Assembly (NCBI RefSeq): GCF_028776105.2
Contig: NZ_CP145606.1
Coordinates: forward strand, 1,736,001 to 1,800,000
Length of the DNA: 64,000 nt
Source: Neisseria leonii
GTDB lineage: Bacteria; Pseudomonadota; Gammaproteobacteria; Burkholderiales; Neisseriaceae
Direction of reading: 5' to 3'
A program made the position numbers and the translations under genes. Below are positions 8,153-16,516 of this stretch, piece after piece. The notes beneath the pieces are model-generated. The model worked only from the letters and a program-made list of their open reading frames with translations. It did no database searches and had not been told where the DNA came from. Each line of letters opens with the position of its first letter. The first letter of the stretch is position 1.

Positions 8153-9377
8153 CTTGGTTCGCATTCGGCAGCAGGGTGTGTGATTCGGTACATTCGGCAT
8201 CGGCATGGCGGGCAAGGAATTTTTGCAGCTGGCCGTGGTTTTCTTCGTGGAAAATCGAGCAGGTCGCCAGCAGCATTCTGCCGCCGCTTTTCAGTACGCT
8301 CCACAGGCTGTCGAGCATGGCTTCCTGCTGGCGGGCGGTTTTGGCCGCATCGTTAGGGCGGCGCAGCCATTTGATGTCGGGATTGCGCTTGACCGTACCC
8401 GATGCGGTGCAGGGAACGTCGGCCAGTACGGCATCAAACGGTTCTCCGTCGTACCATGCCGCCGTATCCTGCGCATCGGCACAGTGCAGCTCGGCGCGGT
8501 CGGACACATTCAGCCGGTTCAGATTGTCGTGTACGCGCGCCAGCCGTGCGGCATCGATATCCAACGCAACGACATGACAATCGGCCGTTTCGAGCAGATG
8601 GCCGGTTTTGCCGCCGGGCGCGGCACAGGCATCGAGAATGCGTTCGCCGGCCTGCGGCGCGATGAGGGCGGCGGCCTGCTGCGCGCCGAAATCCTGAACT
8701 GAAACGAGGCCGTCTGAAAAACCGGGAATTTGGGCAACGGGCAGTGCCTGTTCCAGCTTCACCGCATCATCGCCGAGCTTTTCCGCCGCGATGCCGTTTT
8801 GCGCCAAGAGCGTCAGATAATCGTCGGCACTACTGCGGCGGCGGTTGATGCGCAGCGTCAGCGGCGGGCGGCCGTTGGCGGCGGCAACGATATTGTGCCA
8901 GTGTTTGGGATAGGCCTGCGCCAGATAGTCGAGCCACCATTGGGGGAAATTGTGGCGGGCGGCATCGTGGCGCAGCTGGGCATTGAGTTTGTCTTTTTCG
9001 CGCAGAAAACGGCGCAAAACGGCATTGGCAAAGGCGCGGAATTGGCCGCGCCCGATGCGGCCGGCCGCCTGTACGGCTTCGTTTACTACGGCATGCGGCG
9101 CATTGCGGGTATGGTTGAGCTGGTAGAGGGCGACCAGCAGCAGGCTTTCCAAATCACGCTGCCCGATGGGTTTGGTCAGCAGCCTGCCCAACATGGCGCG
9201 CAGACTGCCCAGATAACGCAGCGTGCCGTAGGCCAAATCCTGCAATGTGCCGTTTTCCTGCGCACTCAAATCGGGGTGGTGCGCACGGATCTGCACCAAT
9301 ATATCTTGCAGATTGCGGCCGTCCGATACGGCGGCAACGGCATCGGCGGCCAGCTGCTGGGCGCGGGCCATACTCAT
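8118..9377 (-). CDS. rsmB: 16S rRNA (cytosine-967-C5) methyltransferase RsmB
   Basis: Methylates C967 of 16S rRNA using S-adenosylmethionine. The 419-residue protein has an N-terminal NusB-like RNA-binding domain (about 1-130) and a Rossmann methyltransferase domain with the SAM loop DACAAPGGKTGHLLE, the catalytic-cysteine motif DVPCTASGT and the second cysteine motif LATCSIFHEEN. The start ATG at 9375-9377 overlaps the fmt stop (ATGA), which shows translational coupling. An uptake sequence lies inside the gene near 8707, coding for FSDGL. The position after def and fmt matches the classic def-fmt-rsmB order. Confidence 0.95.
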   Translation of the reverse strand: MSMARAQQLAADAVAAVSDGRNLQDILVQIRAHHPDLSAQENGTLQDLAYGTLRYLGSLRAMLGRLLTKPIGQRDLESLLLVALYQLNHTRNAPHAVVNEAVQAAGRIGRGQFRAFANAVLRRFLREKDKLNAQLRHDAARHNFPQWWLDYLAQAYPKHWHNIVAAANGRPPLTLRINRRRSSADDYLTLLAQNGIAAEKLGDDAVKLEQALPVAQIPGFSDGLVSVQDFGAQQAAALIAPQAGERILDACAAPGGKTGHLLETADCHVVALDIDAARLARVHDNLNRLNVSDRAELHCADAQDTAAWYDGEPFDAVLADVPCTASGTVKRNPDIKWLRRPNDAAKTARQQEAMLDSLWSVLKSGGRMLLATCSIFHEENHGQLQKFLARHADAECTESHTLLPNANQDGFYYALIRKN

Positions 9378-10300
9378 AAGCAGCTTCCTTGTGCGGGGGC
9401 GTGCCCGGCGGCAAAAGCGGCCGCACTCATTTTTTTGCTGCCGGCCGGTTGCAGTTCGGTGATGCGGACGGCACCCTGCCCGCAGGCGACGGTCAGGCCG
9501 TCTGAACCGGCGGTCAGGATTTCGCCGGGGCGGCCCCTGCCCGCCGTTTCCTGTGCGCGCCAGATTTTCAGCGGCTTGCCCTGCCACTCCGTCCACGCGC
9601 CGGGAACAGGGTTGAAGGCGCGGATTTTGCGCGCCACTGCGGCGGCGGATTCCTGCCAGTCGATGCGTGCTTCGGCTTTGCTGAGTTTTTCGGCGTATGT
9701 GATGCCGTTTTCGGGCTGGGGGGTGCTGTTCAGACGGCCTTCGGCGGCCAAACGGTGCAGATCGGCGACAATGGCGCGCGCGCCGATGGCGGCCAGCGCG
9801 TCATGCACGTCGGCGGCCGTATCGTGCGGCGCGATGGGGCAGCGGTGTTCGCTGACGATATTGCCGGTGTCCAAACCCGCGTCCATCTGCATGATGCACA
9901 CGCCGGTTTCGTCATCGCCCGCTTCGATGGCGCGCTGAATCGGCGCGGCACCGCGCCAGCGCGGCAGCAGTGAGGCATGGATATTGAGGCAGCCGTGAAC
10001 GGGCGCGTCCAGCACGTCCTGCGGCAGAATCAGGCCGTAGGCGGCCACCACCATCACATCGGCCTGCACACTCTGAATCAGCGCCAGTGCTTCACTGTTG
10101 CCGCGCAGTTTGGCCGGCTGCTCGACACGCAAACCCAGCTTCAAGGCCGTCTGTTTGACGGGGGACGGCTGCAACTGCATACCGCGTCCTTTGGGGCGGT
10201 CGGGCTGGGTGAGTACCAGCGGGATACGGAAACCCGCTGCCGCCAGTGCTTCGAGAGACTGGGCGGCAAATTCGGGCGTACCGGCAAAAATCAGGTTCAT
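9374..10300 (-). CDS. fmt: Methionyl-tRNA formyltransferase
   Basis: Adds a formyl group to initiator Met-tRNA from 10-formyl-tetrahydrofolate. The protein of 308 residues has the usual length. It shows the formyltransferase core MNLIFAGTPEFA at the N-terminus, the catalytic region LNIHASLLPRWRGAAPIQRAI (His and surrounding residues), and a C-terminal OB-like domain from about 205. It is translationally coupled to rsmB by a four-base overlap and lies 68 bases behind def. Two uptake sequences lie inside the coding region, near 9495 and 9730. Confidence 0.96.
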   Translation of the reverse strand: MNLIFAGTPEFAAQSLEALAAAGFRIPLVLTQPDRPKGRGMQLQPSPVKQTALKLGLRVEQPAKLRGNSEALALIQSVQADVMVVAAYGLILPQDVLDAPVHGCLNIHASLLPRWRGAAPIQRAIEAGDDETGVCIMQMDAGLDTGNIVSEHRCPIAPHDTAADVHDALAAIGARAIVADLHRLAAEGRLNSTPQPENGITYAEKLSKAEARIDWQESAAAVARKIRAFNPVPGAWTEWQGKPLKIWRAQETAGRGRPGEILTAGSDGLTVACGQGAVRITELQPAGSKKMSAAAFAAGHAPAQGSCL

Positions 10301-10320
10301 GGTATCTTCCGCTATCGGGC

Positions 10321-10363
10321 GCAGGCCGTCTGAAACCGGTATGCACGGTTTTCAGACGGCCTG
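10321..10363. terminator. Paired uptake-sequence hairpin between def and fmt
   Basis: GCAGGCCGTCTGAAACCG pairs with CGGTTTTCAGACGGCCTGC. It lies between def and fmt in the same operon direction, so it may attenuate rather than end transcription. Confidence 0.6.
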
Positions 10364-10368
10364 CGGCT

Positions 10369-10869
10369 TTATGACTGCTTCTGGCGTTTTTTCAGTTTGG
10401 TTTTGATGCGGCTCTGTTTGAGCGGCGAGAGATGCTCGACAAACACCTTGCCCATCAGATGATCCAGCTCGTGCTGGATGCAGATGGCGAGCAGGCCGTC
10501 GGCTTCCAGCGTGAAGGCTTCGCCGTTTTCGTCCAACGCTTCGACGGTTACCCGCTCGGCGCGGGTAACGGTGTCGTAAATGCCCGGCACCGACAGACAG
10601 CCTTCTTCGTATGTGGTTTGGCCGTCTTTGTGTGTGATGACGGGGTTGATGAATACGCGCGGCTCGCTTTTGTCTTCGCTCAAATCCATGACCACCACGC
10701 GCTCGTGTACGTCCACCTGCGTGGCGGCCAGGCCGATGCCGCGCGCCTCGTACATGGTTTCGAACATATCGGCCACCAGTGTACGGATGCGGCTGTCGAT
10801 TTCGGCCACCGGTGCGGCCACGGTGTGCAGCCGTTCGTCGGGATACTGTAAGATACTTAATAATGCCAT
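10369..10869 (-). CDS. def: Peptide deformylase
   Basis: Removes the formyl group from the first methionine of new proteins; iron or zinc metalloenzyme. The 166-residue protein carries all three family motifs: [18 protein letters not shown] (metal-binding Cys) and QHELDHLMG (two metal-binding His and catalytic Glu). It is the first gene of the leftward def-fmt-rsmB-DUF4390-ntrY-ntrX run and is divergent from dprA. The C-terminus is lysine/arginine-rich ([11 protein letters not shown]). Confidence 0.97.
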   Translation of the reverse strand: MALLSILQYPDERLHTVAAPVAEIDSRIRTLVADMFETMYEARGIGLAATQVDVHERVVVMDLSEDKSEPRVFINPVITHKDGQTTYEEGCLSVPGIYDTVTRAERVTVEALDENGEAFTLEADGLLAICIQHELDHLMGKVFVEHLSPLKQSRIKTKLKKRQKQS

Positions 10870-11003
10870 TGTGCTATTCTCTGTGGTAAAACGGCGCGGG
10901 TGTCGCGTGTGTGCCGATGGGATTATACCGCGCTTGGGCGGGCAGGGGAATTGATGGCAGACCCGCCCCGCTTCAAGGCAGGCCGTCTGAAAAAGGAAGT
11001 GTT

Positions 11004-12161
11004 ATGCAGCAGGAAGAACGTGATGCGTGGTTGTGTCTGGCTTTGTTGCCGCAGGTTGGGGCGGATACGTTCGCACGTCTGCTGGCACATTTCGGTTCGG
11101 CACGTTCGGCATGGCGCGCAGGGATTGGCGAAGCGGAAATCTGCCTGCCGCGCAGCGCGGCGCGCGAAGCCTGGCGCAACCGCCGCGCCGAAGCCGAAGC
11201 TGCGGCCGAAGCGGCACTGGCTTGGGTGCGCGAAACCGAAAACGCCCGCCTGCTGCTCTCTTGCGACCCCGATTTTCCGCTCATGCTCCACGAAGGCATC
11301 ACCCCGCCTCCGCTGCTGTTTGTCCGCGGCAATGTAGCGATGCTGCACCGCCCCGCGCTGGCGGTAGTCGGCAGCCGCCATGCCACGCCGCAGGCTCTGC
11401 GTATCGCGCGCGACTTTTCGCAGGCTTTGTCGGCAGCGGGGATAGTAGTGGTTTCGGGCATGGCTTCCGGCATCGACACCGCCGCCCATCAGGGCGCGCT
11501 GGCGGGCGGCGGCGGAACCGCAGCCGTGTGGGGGACGGGCATCGACCGCGTTTACCCCGCCGCCAACCGCAGTCTGGCACACGATATTGCCGCATCGGGC
11601 GTGATTGTGTCGGAATTTCCGCTCGGCGCGCGGCCGCTGGCCGGGCATTTCCCGCGCCGCAACCGCATCATCGCCGCCTTGGCGCAGGCGGTACTGGTGG
11701 TGGAGGCGGCCGTCGAATCCGGTTCGCTGATTACTGCGCGGCTGGCCGCCGAAATGGGCCGAGAAGTGCTGGCCGTGCCGGGTTCCATCGACAACCCGCA
11801 CAGCAAAGGCTGCCACAAGCTGATTAAAGACGGCGCAAAATTGACCGAATGTCTGGAAGATATTCTGATAGAGTGTCCGGGGCTATTGCAAACCGCCCGA
11901 TCTTCGGCATATGCTATAAAAAATAACGCGCCGCCCGATGGCGGCGGGGCAGAGCGGCCGCAGGCCGTTTTTCAGACGGCCGGAAGCGGCGGCGACGGGG
12001 ACGGGCTGCTGGACGCGATGGGCTTTGATTCGGTACACCCAGACAGTCTGGCCGAGCGTCTCAACCGCCCCGCAGCCGATGTTTATGCCGGATTGCTGGA
12101 ATTGGAGTTGGCCGGCAGGGTGGCGGCGGCGGGCGGCGGCCGTTACCAGCGTACCGGCTGA
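11004..12161 (+). CDS. dprA: DNA processing protein DprA
   Basis: Loads RecA on incoming single-stranded DNA during natural transformation, which fits an organism full of uptake sequences. The 385-residue protein has an N-terminal helical domain (about 1-90), the Rossmann-like core with VVSGMASGIDTAAHQGAL and GTGIDRVYPAANRSL, the segment SEFPLGARPLAGHFPRRNRIIAAL, and a C-terminal winged-helix domain (LLDAMGFDSVHPDSLAERL). The ATG at 11004 has AAAGGAAGT just upstream, and an in-frame start 31 codons earlier is unlikely. It is divergent from def and followed by smg. Confidence 0.96.
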   Translation: MQQEERDAWLCLALLPQVGADTFARLLAHFGSARSAWRAGIGEAEICLPRSAAREAWRNRRAEAEAAAEAALAWVRETENARLLLSCDPDFPLMLHEGITPPPLLFVRGNVAMLHRPALAVVGSRHATPQALRIARDFSQALSAAGIVVVSGMASGIDTAAHQGALAGGGGTAAVWGTGIDRVYPAANRSLAHDIAASGVIVSEFPLGARPLAGHFPRRNRIIAALAQAVLVVEAAVESGSLITARLAAEMGREVLAVPGSIDNPHSKGCHKLIKDGAKLTECLEDILIECPGLLQTARSSAYAIKNNAPPDGGGAERPQAVFQTAGSGGDGDGLLDAMGFDSVHPDSLAERLNRPAADVYAGLLELELAGRVAAAGGGRYQRTG

Positions 12162-12242
12162 CTGTGTGACAGATGAACGGGTTGTCGCCGGTTCGGCCGT
12201 TTCCGTCCGGCCGATGCCCGCAGCACAAGGGAAAACTGTGGT

Positions 12243-12698
12243 ATGGCAGAATTGATTGCCTTTTTAATCGAACATTTTCATGATTTTGATGCCTGCCCGC
12301 CGGAGCAGGATTTGGGCGAACTGTTGGAAGAAGAAGGGTTCGGCGAACAGGAAATCGGCCAGTTGCTGATGCTGGTGCAAGTGTTGAAAGAAGAATCGGT
12401 ATGGCAGAGCGAGGCCCCCGGCGGCGGTTCGATGCGGGTTTACTGGCCGGAAGAGGCGGATTGGCTGCCCAACGACGTGCGCGGCCTGCTGCATTTTCTC
12501 CATCAGGCCGGTGCTCTGAACGATGTCCAGCGCGAGTTTGTGATTCACGCGCTGATGAATCTGCCCGCCGAAGAGTTGAGTGCGGATCTGACCAAGGTCA
12601 TCACGCTTTTGGTCTTGTGGGCGCAAAAAGCCGAGCTGCCCGTTTTGGTGGGCGACGATTTAATGATGGCGCTGCACGGCAGGGCCGTCATGCAGTAA
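12243..12698 (+). CDS. smg: Smg family protein (DUF494)
   Basis: Protein of 151 residues in the Smg/DUF494 family, whose function is not settled. It is acidic, begins with MAELIAFLIEHFHDFDACP, and has the usual family length. In many proteobacteria smg sits between dprA and topA, exactly as here (82 bases after dprA, 92 before topA), so it was probably inherited as part of that block. Confidence 0.9.
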   Translation: MAELIAFLIEHFHDFDACPPEQDLGELLEEEGFGEQEIGQLLMLVQVLKEESVWQSEAPGGGSMRVYWPEEADWLPNDVRGLLHFLHQAGALNDVQREFVIHALMNLPAEELSADLTKVITLLVLWAQKAELPVLVGDDLMMALHGRAVMQ

Positions 12699-12710
12699 AA
12701 AACGGCAGGC

Positions 12711-12754
12711 CTTTTTCAGACGGCCTCTGTCGGCGGCAAAGGCCGTCTGAAAAC
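12711..12754. terminator. Paired uptake-sequence hairpin between smg and topA
   Basis: TTTTTCAGACGGCCT and AGGCCGTCTGAAAA face each other with a 14-base loop. There is no T-run after the stem, so termination strength is uncertain. Confidence 0.5.
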
Positions 12755-12790
12755 CGTATGGTAATTGACGAATCGGATTAGGGAACGATA

Positions 12791-15100
12791 ATGGCGAAGA
12801 ATCTGTTGGTGGTGGAGTCCCCCTCCAAAGCCAAAACCCTGAAAAAATATCTGGGCGGCGATTTTGAAATCCTCGCCTCCTACGGCCATGTGCGCGACTT
12901 GGTACCCAAAAGCGGTGCCGTGGATCCCGACAACGGCTTTGCCATGAAATACCAATTGGTAACGCGCAACAGCAAACACGTCGATGCCATCGTTGCCGCC
13001 GCCAAAGAAGCGGAAAACATCTATCTGGCAACCGACCCGGACCGCGAAGGCGAAGCCATTTCGTGGCATCTTTTGGAAATCCTCAAATCCAAACGCGGCC
13101 TGAAAAACATCAATCCGCAGCGCGTGGTGTTCCACGAAATCACCAAAAACGCCGTTCTGGAAGCCGTTGCCAACCCGCGCGGCATCGAGCAGGACTTGGT
13201 CGATGCCCAACAGGCGCGCCGCGCGCTCGACTATCTGGTCGGCTTCAACCTGTCGCCGCTGCTGTGGAAAAAAATCCGCCGAGGATTGAGCGCGGGGCGC
13301 GTGCAAAGTCCCGCCCTGCGCCTGATTTGCGAACGCGAAAACGAAATCCGCGCCTTTGAAACGCAGGAATACTGGACCGTACATCTGGACAGCCACAAAT
13401 CGCGCAGCAAATTCACCGCCAAACTGGTGCAGTATCGCGGCGAAAAGCTGGAACAGTTCGCCCTGCCCGACGAAGCCGCACAGGCCGAAGTTGTGGCCGC
13501 CCTGAAAGACCGCGACGCGCTGGTCGGCGGCATCGAAAAGAAAAAGCGCAGCCGCAACCCCGCCGCCCCGTTCACCACCTCCACCATGCAGCAGGACGCT
13601 GTCCGCAAACTGGGCATGACCACCGACCGCACCATGCGCACCGCCCAACAGCTCTACGAAGGCATCGATGTCGGCCAAGGCGCAGTCGGCCTGATTACCT
13701 ATATGCGTACCGACAGCGTCACCCTGTCGAACGAAGCCCTGACCGAAATCCGCCACTACATCGAAAACAAAATCGGCAGAGAATACCTGCCCGCTTCGGC
13801 CAAGCAGTACAAAACCAAATCGAAAAACGCCCAAGAGGCGCACGAAGCGATACGCCCGACATCGGTTTACCGCACGCCCGACAGCGTGAAACCGTTTTTG
13901 AGTGCCGACCAGTTCAAGCTCTACCAAATGATCTGGCAGCGCACCGTGGCCTGCCAGATGGCGGCGGCCAAATTCGACCAGACCACCGTCGACATCCATG
14001 TCGGCGAAGGCGTGTTCCGCGTCAGCGGCCAAGTGCAGACGTTTGCCGGTTTTTTAAGCGTTTACGAAGAAAGCACCGATGATGCAGACGGCGATGATGA
14101 AAACAAAAAACTGCCCGAACTCAAAAGCGGCGAAAAACTGCCGGTGGACGACCTTTACGGCGAACAGCATTTCACCAGCCCGCCGCCGCGCTTCAACGAA
14201 GCCACGCTGGTTAAAGCATTGGAAGAATACGGCATCGGCCGCCCGTCCACCTACGCCAGCATTATTTCCACCCTAAAAGAGCGCGAATACGTTACCCTCG
14301 AACAAAAACGCTTTATGCCCACCGACACTGGCGAAATCGTCAATAAATTCCTGACCGAACACTTCGCCCAATATGTCGATTACCATTTCACCGCCAAACT
14401 CGAAGACCGCTTGGACGAAATTGCCGGCGGCAAACGCCGCTGGGTGCCCGTCATGGATCAATTCTGGCAGGGCTTCCATAAACAGATTGAAGAAAAAGAA
14501 GGCATCGAACGCGCCAAACTGACCACCGAATCGCTGGACGAAACCTGTCCGCAATGCGGCAGCCACCAACTGCAAATCAAATTCGGCCGCAACGGCCGCT
14601 TCATTGCCTGCGCGGGCTATCCCGAATGCGGCTATACCCGCAACACGAACGAAACCGCCGAAGAAGCCGCCGAACGGCAGGCCAAAGAAGCGGCCGAGCA
14701 GGCCGAACTGGACGGGCGCGAATGCCCCAAATGCGGCGGCCGTCTGGTATACAAACACAGCCGTACCGGCAGCAAATTCATCGGCTGCGCCAACTATCCC
14801 AAGTGCAAACACGTCGAACCGCTGGAAAAACCCAAAGACACCGGCGTCGAATGTCCCCAGTGCAGAAAAGGGCATCTGGTCGAGCGCAAATCGCGCTACG
14901 GCAAACTGTTTTACAGCTGTGCCACCTACCCCGACTGCAACTACGCCACTTGGAACCCGCCCCTGTCCGAAACCTGCCCCAAATGCCAATGGCCGGTTTT
15001 AACCGTCAAAACCACCAAACGCTGGGGTGTGGAAAAAGTCTGCCCGCAAAAAGAATGCGGCTGGAAAGAGCAGATTGAGCCGCCTGCGCCGAAGGAGTAG
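12791..15100 (+). CDS. topA: DNA topoisomerase I
   Basis: Relaxes negatively supercoiled DNA by type IA strand passage. The 769-residue protein has the Toprim domain at the start (VVESPSKAKTLKKYLG and DPDREGEAISWHLLE, the metal-binding acidic motif), the catalytic tyrosine in GLITYMRTDSVTLS, the motif EYGIGRPSTYASII, and C-terminal zinc-ribbon repeats with CxxC pairs (CPQCG, CPKCGG, CPQCRKG, CPKCQW). Start and length agree with the family. The 3' end is followed by a strong hairpin. Confidence 0.97.
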   Translation: MAKNLLVVESPSKAKTLKKYLGGDFEILASYGHVRDLVPKSGAVDPDNGFAMKYQLVTRNSKHVDAIVAAAKEAENIYLATDPDREGEAISWHLLEILKSKRGLKNINPQRVVFHEITKNAVLEAVANPRGIEQDLVDAQQARRALDYLVGFNLSPLLWKKIRRGLSAGRVQSPALRLICERENEIRAFETQEYWTVHLDSHKSRSKFTAKLVQYRGEKLEQFALPDEAAQAEVVAALKDRDALVGGIEKKKRSRNPAAPFTTSTMQQDAVRKLGMTTDRTMRTAQQLYEGIDVGQGAVGLITYMRTDSVTLSNEALTEIRHYIENKIGREYLPASAKQYKTKSKNAQEAHEAIRPTSVYRTPDSVKPFLSADQFKLYQMIWQRTVACQMAAAKFDQTTVDIHVGEGVFRVSGQVQTFAGFLSVYEESTDDADGDDENKKLPELKSGEKLPVDDLYGEQHFTSPPPRFNEATLVKALEEYGIGRPSTYASIISTLKEREYVTLEQKRFMPTDTGEIVNKFLTEHFAQYVDYHFTAKLEDRLDEIAGGKRRWVPVMDQFWQGFHKQIEEKEGIERAKLTTESLDETCPQCGSHQLQIKFGRNGRFIACAGYPECGYTRNTNETAEEAAERQAKEAAEQAELDGRECPKCGGRLVYKHSRTGSKFIGCANYPKCKHVEPLEKPKDTGVECPQCRKGHLVERKSRYGKLFYSCATYPDCNYATWNPPLSETCPKCQWPVLTVKTTKRWGVEKVCPQKECGWKEQIEPPAPKE

Positions 15101-15110
15101 AGCGGATTGG

Positions 15111-15158
15111 AAAAGGCCGTCTGAAAACCGATATTTTGCGGTTTTCAGACGGCCTTTT
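15111..15158 (+). terminator. Paired uptake-sequence terminator behind topA
   Basis: AAAAGGCCGTCTGAAAACCG pairs with CGGTTTTCAGACGGCCTTTT and ends in a T-run, ten bases after the topA stop codon. Confidence 0.8.
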
Positions 15159-15173
15159 CTAATATTTTCAGGT

Positions 15174-15512
15174 TTACCAGGCGCAAATTTTTACTTCATT
15201 GTTTGCCCAGCAGGCCCGCTGAGTTCTAGAGCGTTTAACATCGCCCCAATAGGAACTGTTTCCCCAAAGAGTGAATCCTCTGACTTCTGCGACACTCGGA
15301 GAAATGATGGAAACACTTACCATAGCCGTATCGCCGAATAAATTCCCTCTCTTATTGATGTTTTCTAATGTGAAAGAGCCATTTTTTCCTGCAGAGAAGT
15401 TACAAGTACCTTTGAATAAAATTTCGCCAGCGCTTTCAATCAGGCATTGGGCAGGTTTGGCTTGTGCCGAGAAAGAGGCGGCCAATAACAGAATTGCAAA
15501 AATAGTTTTCAT
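15174..15512 (-). CDS. Small secreted cysteine-containing protein, unknown function
   Basis: Protein of 112 residues with a clean signal peptide (MKTIFAILLLAASFSAQA, cleavage before KPAQ). The mature part of about 94 residues has four cysteines (in QCLIE, GTCNF, RACWAN and KICAW) that could form two disulfides, and ends in ACWANNEVKICAW. That ending reminds me of small secreted proteins of Moraxella and Neisseria that have no assigned function. It lies 19 bases behind a second secreted-protein gene in the same direction, suggesting an operon under the XRE regulator at 16005. Base composition is more AT-rich than neighbouring core genes. I do not assign a function. Confidence 0.75.
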   Translation of the reverse strand: MKTIFAILLLAASFSAQAKPAQCLIESAGEILFKGTCNFSAGKNGSFTLENINKRGNLFGDTAMVSVSIISPSVAEVRGFTLWGNSSYWGDVKRSRTQRACWANNEVKICAW

Positions 15513-15531
15513 AAAATACCTACTTGATTAA

Positions 15532-15864
15532 TCAACACTTCGGAATGGATGCCGCTTTGAAAACACTGTCCCAACCGTTGCGGGTGGCGACTTGTATGCG
15601 GTTGCCGCCAAGTGCTGTGATATGGGTAACGACATCCCAGTCTTGGGCAACCAACAGAATTTTTCCTTTGCCGGAAAAATCATTGCCGATTGTTTTGTTG
15701 GCGCAGGCAACGACCAGGCGGTAACCGTCGCTGTTGGTGTTTGACATTACTTTGGTTCTTTTACCGCTGGGTGTTTCGAATGTGCTGGCGGTGAAGCGGT
15801 TGTTGCCGGCAAAAGCAGTGGCGCAAACCGCAAGGGTGGCCAAGGCGATGAGGGATTTTTTCAT
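15532..15864 (-). CDS. Small secreted protein, unknown function
   Basis: Protein of 110 residues with a signal peptide (MKKSLIALATLAVCATAFA). The mature part of about 91 residues is beta-rich in appearance, with two cysteines (VACAN and the final PKC) that may form one disulfide. I do not recognise the family. The ATG has AAGGAAATCCC upstream. It is the promoter-proximal gene of a two-gene leftward unit and is divergent from the XRE regulator across a region with a perfect palindrome, so it is probably controlled by that regulator. Confidence 0.75.
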   Translation of the reverse strand: MKKSLIALATLAVCATAFAGNNRFTASTFETPSGKRTKVMSNTNSDGYRLVVACANKTIGNDFSGKGKILLVAQDWDVVTHITALGGNRIQVATRNGWDSVFKAASIPKC

Positions 15865-15919
15865 GGGATTTCCTTAATTTGTTTGCGTTTTGTTTAAATA
15901 GGTAAAGCGTGTAAAAATT

Positions 15920-15942
15920 TTAAGCAAAATAAATTTGCTTAA
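15920..15942. promoter_or_regulatory. Palindromic operator between the secreted-protein operon and the XRE gene
   Basis: TTAAGCAAA, five bases, TTTGCTTAA is a perfect inverted repeat in an AT-rich divergent promoter region. Related half-sites flank it (AAAAATTTTAAGC at 15913-15925 and GCAAAAATTTAAA at 15950-15962). The position and symmetry suit a dimeric XRE repressor. Confidence 0.6.
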
Positions 15943-16004
15943 CCAGCGAGCAAAAATTTAAAATCTATTCCCGAAGTTCAAGAAACCGGATGGAAAGTTC
16001 AATT

Positions 16005-16379
16005 ATGGAAACTCATGAGAAAATCCGCCTGATGCGCGAATTGAATAAGTGGTCGCAAGAAGATATGGCGGAGAAGCTGGCGATGTCGGCGGGCGGGTAT
16101 GCGAAAATCGAGCGTGGTGAAACGCAGTTGAGCCTGCCGCGTTTGGAGCAGTTGGCCGCGGTTTTCAAGGTGGATATGTGGGATTTGCTGAAATCGGGCA
16201 ACGGCGGATTGGTTTTGCAGATTAACGAGGGCGACAGTGGTGGCGATATTGCCCTTTGTGCTTCGGGCGATATGGCGGGCAGGCTGGATTTGCTGAAACA
16301 GGAGTTGAAGCACTGCCGTGAGATGCTGGCGCAGAAGGATCGTGAAATTGATTTGCTGAGGCGCTTGCTGGAGCAGTAA
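16005..16379 (+). CDS. XRE-family transcriptional regulator with C-terminal coiled coil
   Basis: Protein of 124 residues. An HTH_3 DNA-binding domain occupies residues about 3-60 (LMRELNKWSQEDMAEKLAMS, YAKIERGETQLSLPRLEQLA), followed by a short linker and a C-terminal helix with heptad-spaced leucines (LDLLKQELKHCREMLAQKD and so on) that should dimerise. I chose the ATG at 16005 because GGAAAG lies seven bases upstream; an in-frame ATG at 15990 adds five residues. It probably represses itself and the two divergent secreted-protein genes through the palindrome at 15920-15942. Confidence 0.82.
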   Translation: METHEKIRLMRELNKWSQEDMAEKLAMSAGGYAKIERGETQLSLPRLEQLAAVFKVDMWDLLKSGNGGLVLQINEGDSGGDIALCASGDMAGRLDLLKQELKHCREMLAQKDREIDLLRRLLEQ

Positions 16380-16390
16380 GGTATTTGGAT

Positions 16391-16436
16391 AAGGCCGTCT
16401 GAAAATCGGGAAATGCCGATTTTCAGACGGCCTTAA
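16391..16436. terminator. Paired uptake-sequence terminator behind the XRE gene
   Basis: AAGGCCGTCTGAAAATCGG pairs with CCGATTTTCAGACGGCCTT, eleven bases after the stop codon. Confidence 0.75.
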
Positions 16437-16516
16437 TATATGGCAGGTGCGAAGGAGTTTAACAAATTTTGTCGGGTATTTTTGTGTGCCGGTGCACGGG
16501 ATTGCCGTTAGGTGTA

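Noticed and set aside
12716-14032. Long antisense reading frame opposite topA (438 codons)
   Set aside because: High-GC codon bias produces long open frames opposite real genes; topA on the other strand has full family motifs. The same holds for the antisense frames opposite the receptor (2232-3452), ntrX (4233-5489) and mltA (16469-17674).
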